NCBI GenBank assembly: GCA_026874595.1
Contig: CM049319.1
Coordinates: 51,908,917-51,972,916 of the forward strand
From: Sipunculus nudus
Lineage: Eukaryota; Annelida; Sipuncula; Golfingiida; Sipunculidae
Reading direction: 5' to 3'
Length of the DNA: 64,000 bases
Made by a program: the position numbers and the translations under genes
Notes under the pieces: generated by a model
Seen by the model: the letters and a program-made list of their open reading frames with translations, nothing else
Told to the model about the DNA's origin: nothing
Database searches by the model: none
Part shown: positions 59,001 to 64,000 of the stretch, piece after piece
How the letters are laid out: each line of letters begins with the position of its first letter
How positions within the stretch are numbered: position 1 is the first letter of the stretch

Positions 59001-62000
59001 GACAGGCTTTTGTCTTTCTGGTCTTCTGTTTGTCCAACCGTAAATGGGGCATAAATCTTACCCTCCTTCAAAGTTGAAACTTTATTTTCAGATGAAACCC
59101 AAAATTGGGTAACTGACTGTGACCTATATTCCTTTAGTTATAAGGATGGGGAAAAACACAGGTTTGAACATCTCAAGAGGTAAGACTGTTTAGTGCAAAG
59201 TAATACAAAAGTCACATTTCTCAGGAAAGACTGGATTGACTGATTTGAAATTTGTTATTCTTATTTATCTTGAGGAATATTATCTACTGTACAGAACTGG
59301 TGGTAACACATGGTTTCCTTATTGTTACAACATTTTTCCTTGCATTTTTGAGAATTACAGGTCTCAAATATTGTTGTGTCCTTCAGCAGGACACATAGTA
59401 AGACATACCAAAACCTCCTGCTTCATAAATCTAGACAGTTCTTGATGGGATCTCTCAGAAAACATAAGGCCTTTATTAATAATATCCCTGAGTAAATAGG
59501 CAATAAAACAGGTGTCAGCACTATAATAAATTTCAAAGCAATGGCCCTGTCGAGTTTCATGGAAATTGATATGTGAATGAATTTTGAAAAACTTGTATGA
59601 CTGCTGCACCAGATGGATGGCACCATCCACAACTTCTTCATCAGTGAAACCAAAAATGAATTCACTGTGACCCATGTTCCCTGAGTGAGAGAGCTAAAAC
59701 ACATAGCTCTTCGACAAAAACACTTATAAACTAGAAATGTTTCATGAGAGCCTAAGTTTCGAAAACTCTGTGTGATTACAGTAGACACTGTTACTCTGAG
59801 GTGCTGGGCTCTAAATTGTGACCTGAACAGGTGGCCAGGCATAATGATATGGCAAGGACCTTCTGTTCATTCACTTATATTTTGCCCATATTCCCAGGTT
59901 CATTCATGCATAAGTGACCATACATTTGTGTATATTCCTTGATCAAGCTCTGGAATCCAGAGAAGCAGCTGCATCAACAGCAAAATCTTATTGATTCTTC
60001 CTTTTCCGAAATATTCTGAAATTTCATGAGATTCTGTTCATGATTGCACTAGTTATGTTATGAACAAACACACAGGAATAAAAGCATACCCTCTAGGGGG
60101 AGGCAATAAAGAGACATGCCAAAGGCAAGACTTCTCTAGAAAAGGTTATCATGAAAAATGCAAAATGGTGTTCTTGTTGATCTAGAAGGATTAATGGATT
60201 ATGTTTCACTTGATTCTTAGTGCTACCTACAATTTCTTCATTTTTACACATTTTCTTTTCCTGTATTTTTTTATCTGCTGTCCACCAGTATTTTCCAGTT
60301 ATCTCAAAGAACCACTTGCTGCAGATACTGTCGCAAAATTTTGCAGACATATTTATTGTGTAATCATAATTAGCCGTTGACCTAATTTCTGATAGTAAAA
60401 AGTAAGAAGAAGAGAATTCCATGCCTGTTATTTGCATTAATAAATACTCTTTTGTGTATTCTCTTATCTTTTCTCCCCACACACATCAGACTATATCAGT
60501 GCTGTAATATGGCTGGTTGGTGTTCTCTGCAGGATGACATGAAGCACATGCCACGGGTTGCCACCTTCCTGCATGGACTGACACACTACCCGGCCACCTA
60601 CCCGTCTGAAAAGAACCTGCAGGAGTCCAGCAAGAGACCTAAGGTTTGTACCTGTGTCTAACGTACACTAACATATATAACACATATAGATATAGGGGTA
60701 GGAGGTGACCAGTTTGATCCTAAACACAGCCTGAATAAACCAAATGGTGAAACAACATGTTGTCAGGAGGGTATTAAAAGCCTTAAAGGGGCACAATCAC
60801 CTATCCGCCCTTTATTAAATAAAGGTAATCCCTTGGAGCTTTTATAAAAATAGACCAGAAAACGTGGATATCATGGCTCACAGGCTGCTTGTTTTGTTTA
60901 TAAATATCAACGTGTTCATAATATGTGGGGGCCTGGCTAAATAATCAAAACAAATTCAACAAGGGCATCTGGCGGCATGTCAGATAAGCCAGAGCTTTGC
61001 AAATGGCGTTTTGCAACAAGTGACCTTTCTGCCTTGGCATATATGATATCTACCACATGGGTTACATATTTTTCCCGTTTGTCAACATTGCTGTGTTTAC
61101 AAACATGTTGTTGATAAACAAATTCATTCATCCCCCATGAAGGCTTTATAAGAACTTTTCACAACCAAAATTACCCTTAGATCATTAATATATACACAGA
61201 GGAAGCCAGAAATCACATACATTCTTTATCAAAAGGTAGGTGAATAGGCATTTTTAAGTCATCGTTATATGTGCGCCTAAGGTGGTTATATTATTATGCA
61301 TCCATCCGTTAACTTTTAACGTCACCACAACAACTTTCCAGGGAGTTCAGGGATTTTCATTCTTGCAGATACATTGAGGTCAGAGATCTTTAGGGGGTGT
61401 CACCATGATAACTTATTAGGGGTATGATTGATTTGATGAAACTTAATAAAAATATAAAGTGATATAATATTTAACTCAAATTCAATTCTAGGCAAAATCC
61501 ACATATATTTAATTAGGTCAGAGGTCACCAGACTTTGGTGACGCCATGATGATTCACCAAAAATCTTATCGATTTTCATAAAAATCACTATTAATATTTA
61601 TCTATAGAGTTTATCAATTCTCAGCAAAACCAAGCTTTTTATATCAGGTCAACTGTCACCACATTTGATTTCTGTGATAACTGGGAATTTGATGGGTTCT
61701 TTTTAGTGGAAATCCCCTGGCTTCCATTGTCTGTAAAACCTGTGTATATTTAATAAGGTTAAAGGTTACAACTTTGATATTATGCATTGTAGCGGTGCCC
61801 TTGTTTACCCATGGTCAGGTGCTGTACCAATATGGGTAGAATATATATATATATAAATAGCTTATTTAATATTGATAGTTTTATTTTACAGAAAGCTATA
61901 CTGGGTGTCTTGCTTATGGTGTTCCTTCCAACGATTCAACATATCTTTTGGGTTTCTCTTGATTGTCAGACTGTCCTTGATTGTCAGGTTATTTAATATT

Positions 62001-63753
62001 GGTATTTTATTTTATAGAAAGTTAAGCTTGGTGTCAGGGTGTACCTTCCTACCATTAAAAATATCTTTTGTTTTGGGTTTCTCTTGAGTGTCATACTCCT
62101 TGAATGTGAGGTTTTTTAATATTGATTATAGAAAGTTATGCTTGGTGTCCTGCTCGGGGTGTACTTTCATACCATTCAAAATATCTGAAGGTTCTCATAT
62201 ATGTCAATTGTGAGATTATTTAATATTGATGTTTTATTTTACAGAAAGTTAAGCTTGATGTCTTGCGTGGGTTATACCTTCCTACCATTTGACAAATCTT
62301 TTGGGTTCTCATGTTTGTCAGACTTTCCTGGATTGTGAGGTTATTTTATACTGATGTTTCATTTTACAGAAAGTTAAGCTTGGTGTCTTGCTCGGGGTGT
62401 ACCTTCCTACCATACAACATATCTTTGGGGTTCTCATGTTTGTCAGACTGTCCTGGATTGTTGGGTGTTCAGGAGTCATTGAAGCCTTTGTAATGGTCTT
62501 CATCTGCTGTCTGACAGTAAGTAGAAAATGACCTTGAACTCTTTGAGCGTTTTACATTTTAATATATGAAATATCAAGATATTATTTTTCCATGTGATAT
62601 TATATATGCATTTTAAGCAAATGATCCATAATACTGTAGTTTTTACATAGCTAGGTAAATTATTATAATGTGCTTGTCTTAAAATTATAAAGGCTAAGAT
62701 TTTAATAATTTTAGTTTTGTGATTTATGATTCTTTTGATTGAAATATTTAAATTAGGTTTAACAGATAAGACCCTATATGTTTTCTGAATTCTTCTTTGA
62801 TGTCCTTTGCAAAACTTCTATTGTTATTATTTAACAATTTACTAATACTAGTAATCATGGGTACACACATCAATATATCATTATTTGTCATAGAGCGGAT
62901 CAGCTGACTATTTACAAACAATAGGGCGGAAAATTTAATACCTGCCAAGTGTACCATTTGTCCTAGGTTTCATCTGCTTGCATTGTAAATCCAGTTTTAA
63001 TCAACTATGGAAGATGTATTTGTTACAGTTTAAAATAAATCTGTCACGTATATTTTTAGACCTTTTTGACAGCTATATCCATGAGTGCCATAGCAACCAA
63101 TGGAATGGTTCAAGGTGAGCACCCACTTTCCTTTATGAATGTGGTTGGATCAGGCAAAAAAAAAAATTGGCCCAGGTTTGGCCCACCCACTTTCCTTTAT
63201 GAATATTGTTTATAATATGTTGGTGGATTTTTTACTCAGCCATTGCATGTCAAGTTTAAGAATTTATTGTTGTTACCGGATAATTAATGTTATTCAAAGC
63301 TGTTATTATTAATGAAAACATGCAGTTAATTCTTTTGTAGATCTGTCCCTGTTACTGATGCAATCATACAAATGAAGCCATAGAAACCAATAAAAAAAGA
63401 TCTTCAGAAGCTGCTTTAATGAAGTATAGATGGTCATGTCAATTTACTTTGCAAACCACAATTATAGAATGAAAACTCCCTGTATTTTTAGCTGAAACTT
63501 CCTATGAATTTGTATATTTTTGCCTTGGGTCCTCCTCTGAAATTCCTGCATAACGTCAGGAGCCTGTTTTAAGCCCTGTAAAGGTTTACTATCAGTGCAT
63601 GAGACTTATTGTTTCATTTCAGCTGGAGGGTCGTATTTCATGATCTCTCGGAATCTTGGACCTGAGTGTGGTGGAGCTGTAGGAATATGTTTCTACCTGG
63701 CCAACACATTTGCGACGGATCTCTATATCCTTGGTTCCATTGAAATATTACTG
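51999..63753 (+). CDS. KCC: K-Cl cotransporter (SLC12 KCC subfamily), 5' part, continues past window
   Basis: Electroneutral K and Cl symporter of the plasma membrane. Coding exons: 51999-52113, 58825-58907, 60533-60643, 62370-62516, 63060-63114, 63623-63753. All are GT-AG and in frame, giving the first 214 residues; vertebrate KCCs have about 1100, so most of the gene lies to the right. Seen: N-terminus MPKFEVT, comparable to the short hydrophobic N-terminus of vertebrate KCC1 and KCC4; [19 protein letters not shown], the family region just before the membrane domain; TM1 in [14 protein letters not shown] to [10 protein letters not shown]2 to TM3 with [27 protein letters not shown] and [15 protein letters not shown]. 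These match KCCs rather than NKCC/NCC. The TM1 exon is preceded by a decayed tandem array of its own 5' part. ATG 51999 is the only candidate start in the frame near a plausible 5' UTR. Confidence 0.93.
53717..53765. repeat. (TA)n microsatellite
   Basis: AT dinucleotide run of about 48 bases inside the 4.4-kb element. Confidence 0.9.
54843..54964. repeat. Two poly-C tracts
   Basis: Runs of about 24 and 16 C bases (54849-54872 and 54949-54964), with a G-run of about 14 near 54507-54520. Lengths in such tracts are often unreliable in assemblies. Confidence 0.85.
55348..55410. repeat. (TA)n microsatellite
   Basis: AT dinucleotide run of about 60 bases. Further runs lie at 55583-55641 and 56007-56048, all inside the 4.4-kb element. 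Confidence 0.9.
59050..59310. repeat. Dispersed repeat related to 29280-29990
   Basis: In KCC intron 2. Shared blocks: GGGGCATAAATC, CTGTGACCTATATTC, CACATTTCTCAGGAA, TGAAATTTGTTATTCTTAT, GGTGGTAACA. Diverged. Confidence 0.45.
59870..60110. repeat. Dispersed repeat, family F copy 3
   Basis: In KCC intron 2. Contains TTTTGCCCATATTCCCAGG, TTCATTCATGCATAAGTGAC, ATTCCTTGAT, AAATTTCATGAGATTCTGTT, ATGAACAAACACACAGGA, CCTCTAGGGGGAGGCAAT, in the same order as the copies at 6830 and 20395. Confidence 0.55.
60781..61258. mobile_element. MITE, CCTTAAAGG family, copy 2
   Basis: In KCC intron 3, about 140 bases after exon 3. Left end CCTTAAAGGGGCACAATCAC then CTATC; right end GGTAGGTGAATAGGCA then TTTTTAAG, inverted. 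About 400 bases of interior are shared with 36640-36985. No coding capacity. Confidence 0.62.
61320..61790. repeat. Tandem repeat related to 32320-32840
   Basis: In KCC intron 3. Units carry AGGTCAGAGGTCACCAGACT, TTTGGTGACGCCATGATGA, CCAAAAATCTTATCGATTTT, CTCAGCAAAAC and TATTTAATAAGGT-type sequence. It ends near AGCGGTGCCCTTGTTT. Confidence 0.55.
61865..62369 (+). pseudogene. KCC: Four decayed tandem copies of the KCC TM1 exon 5' part
   Basis: Directly upstream of the intact TM1 exon (62370-62516) lie four copies starting at 61892, 62018, 62132 and 62245, each preceded by its own TTTAATATTG, TTTTATTTTA and AG acceptor. Each matches about the first 95 bases of the exon (AAAGTTAAGCTTGGTGTC, CTTCCTACCAT, AATATCTTTTG, TTGTCAGACT), then jumps back to intron sequence at TGGATTGT. 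Copies 2-4 carry small deletions or stops. Copy 1 is open for 96 bases to a CAG followed by GTTATT. Spacing is 113-126 bases. Confidence 0.85.
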
Positions 63754-63787
63754 GTATGTTCTGAGAACTTGTCCATGCATTACTCTC

Positions 63788-64000
63788 TAAGGGATACCAG
63801 TACTGACTGTAAGGGATACCAGTACTGACTGCAACAGATACTAGTAACGACTGTAAGGGATACCAGTACTGACTGTAAGGGATACTAGTACTGACTGTAA
63901 GGGATACTAGTACTGACTGTAAAGGATACTAGTACTGTCTGTATGGGATACTAGTACTGACTGTAAGGGATACCAGTACTGACTGTAAGGGATACTAGTA
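63788..64000. repeat. 22-bp minisatellite, runs off the window
   Basis: Tandem copies of GGGATACCAGTACTGACTGT followed by AA, with CC/CT variants, beginning 35 bases after KCC exon 6 and continuing to the window end. Confidence 0.9.

Noticed and set aside
60093-60482. 129-codon minus-strand frame inside KCC intron 2
   Set aside because: No recognisable motif, AT-rich composition and partial overlap with the family F repeat. It might be worth a protein search but cannot be supported here.
61892-62369. The upstream TM1 exon copies as mutually exclusive functional exons
   Set aside because: They lack the second half of the exon and its donor, and copies 2-4 have deletions or stops. None can replace the real exon; only insertion of copy 1 remains possible.
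63788-64000. Regular repeats as a CRISPR array
   Set aside because: Units are contiguous with no unique spacers, in a eukaryotic intron; this is a minisatellite.

Overview
The window is animal nuclear DNA: AT-rich, with short GT-AG exons separated by long introns full of microsatellites, minisatellites and MITE-like repeats. It carries a NIMA-related kinase, a heparan sulfate 6-O-sulfotransferase and a K-Cl cotransporter. These genes and the repeat style fit a mollusc, probably a bivalve. The species is an inference; no marker in the window fixes it.

Layout. 1-1900: mostly non-coding, with two weak exon candidates (543-822 plus, 875-1096 minus). 1912-41155 (+): a complete NEK-family serine/threonine kinase gene. 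I could join 19 coding exons in frame into an 802-residue protein with every catalytic motif intact. Its last intron (30605-41046, 10.4 kb) contains a complete four-exon heparan sulfate 6-O-sulfotransferase gene on the opposite strand (31691-38700, 361 residues). 41156-51998: intergenic, with tandem repeats that include three copies of a 1.0-1.1 kb unit built partly of 33-bp minisatellite repeats. 51999 to the right edge (+): the 5' part of an SLC12 K-Cl cotransporter (KCC) gene, six coding exons covering the cytosolic N-terminus and the first transmembrane segments. The gene runs off the window.

The three proteins do not form one pathway. The kinase is probably a cell-cycle or ciliary NEK, the sulfotransferase is a Golgi enzyme of heparan sulfate synthesis, and the KCC exports K and Cl across the plasma membrane. 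What links the first two is the nested, antisense arrangement.

Most unusual: (1) five tandem copies of the 3' splice site plus the start of the KCC TM1 exon, only the last intact (61865-62516); (2) a tandem duplication across the HS6ST start codon that leaves a decoy ATG and a 12-codon uORF; (3) a 4.4-kb element with long imperfect terminal inverted repeats in KCC intron 1; (4) a GC-AG intron in HS6ST; (5) dispersed repeats carrying consensus DR1 nuclear-receptor half-site pairs; (6) several MITE families whose termini and target duplications can be read directly. I saw no convincing tRNA, rRNA, CRISPR or prokaryotic feature.
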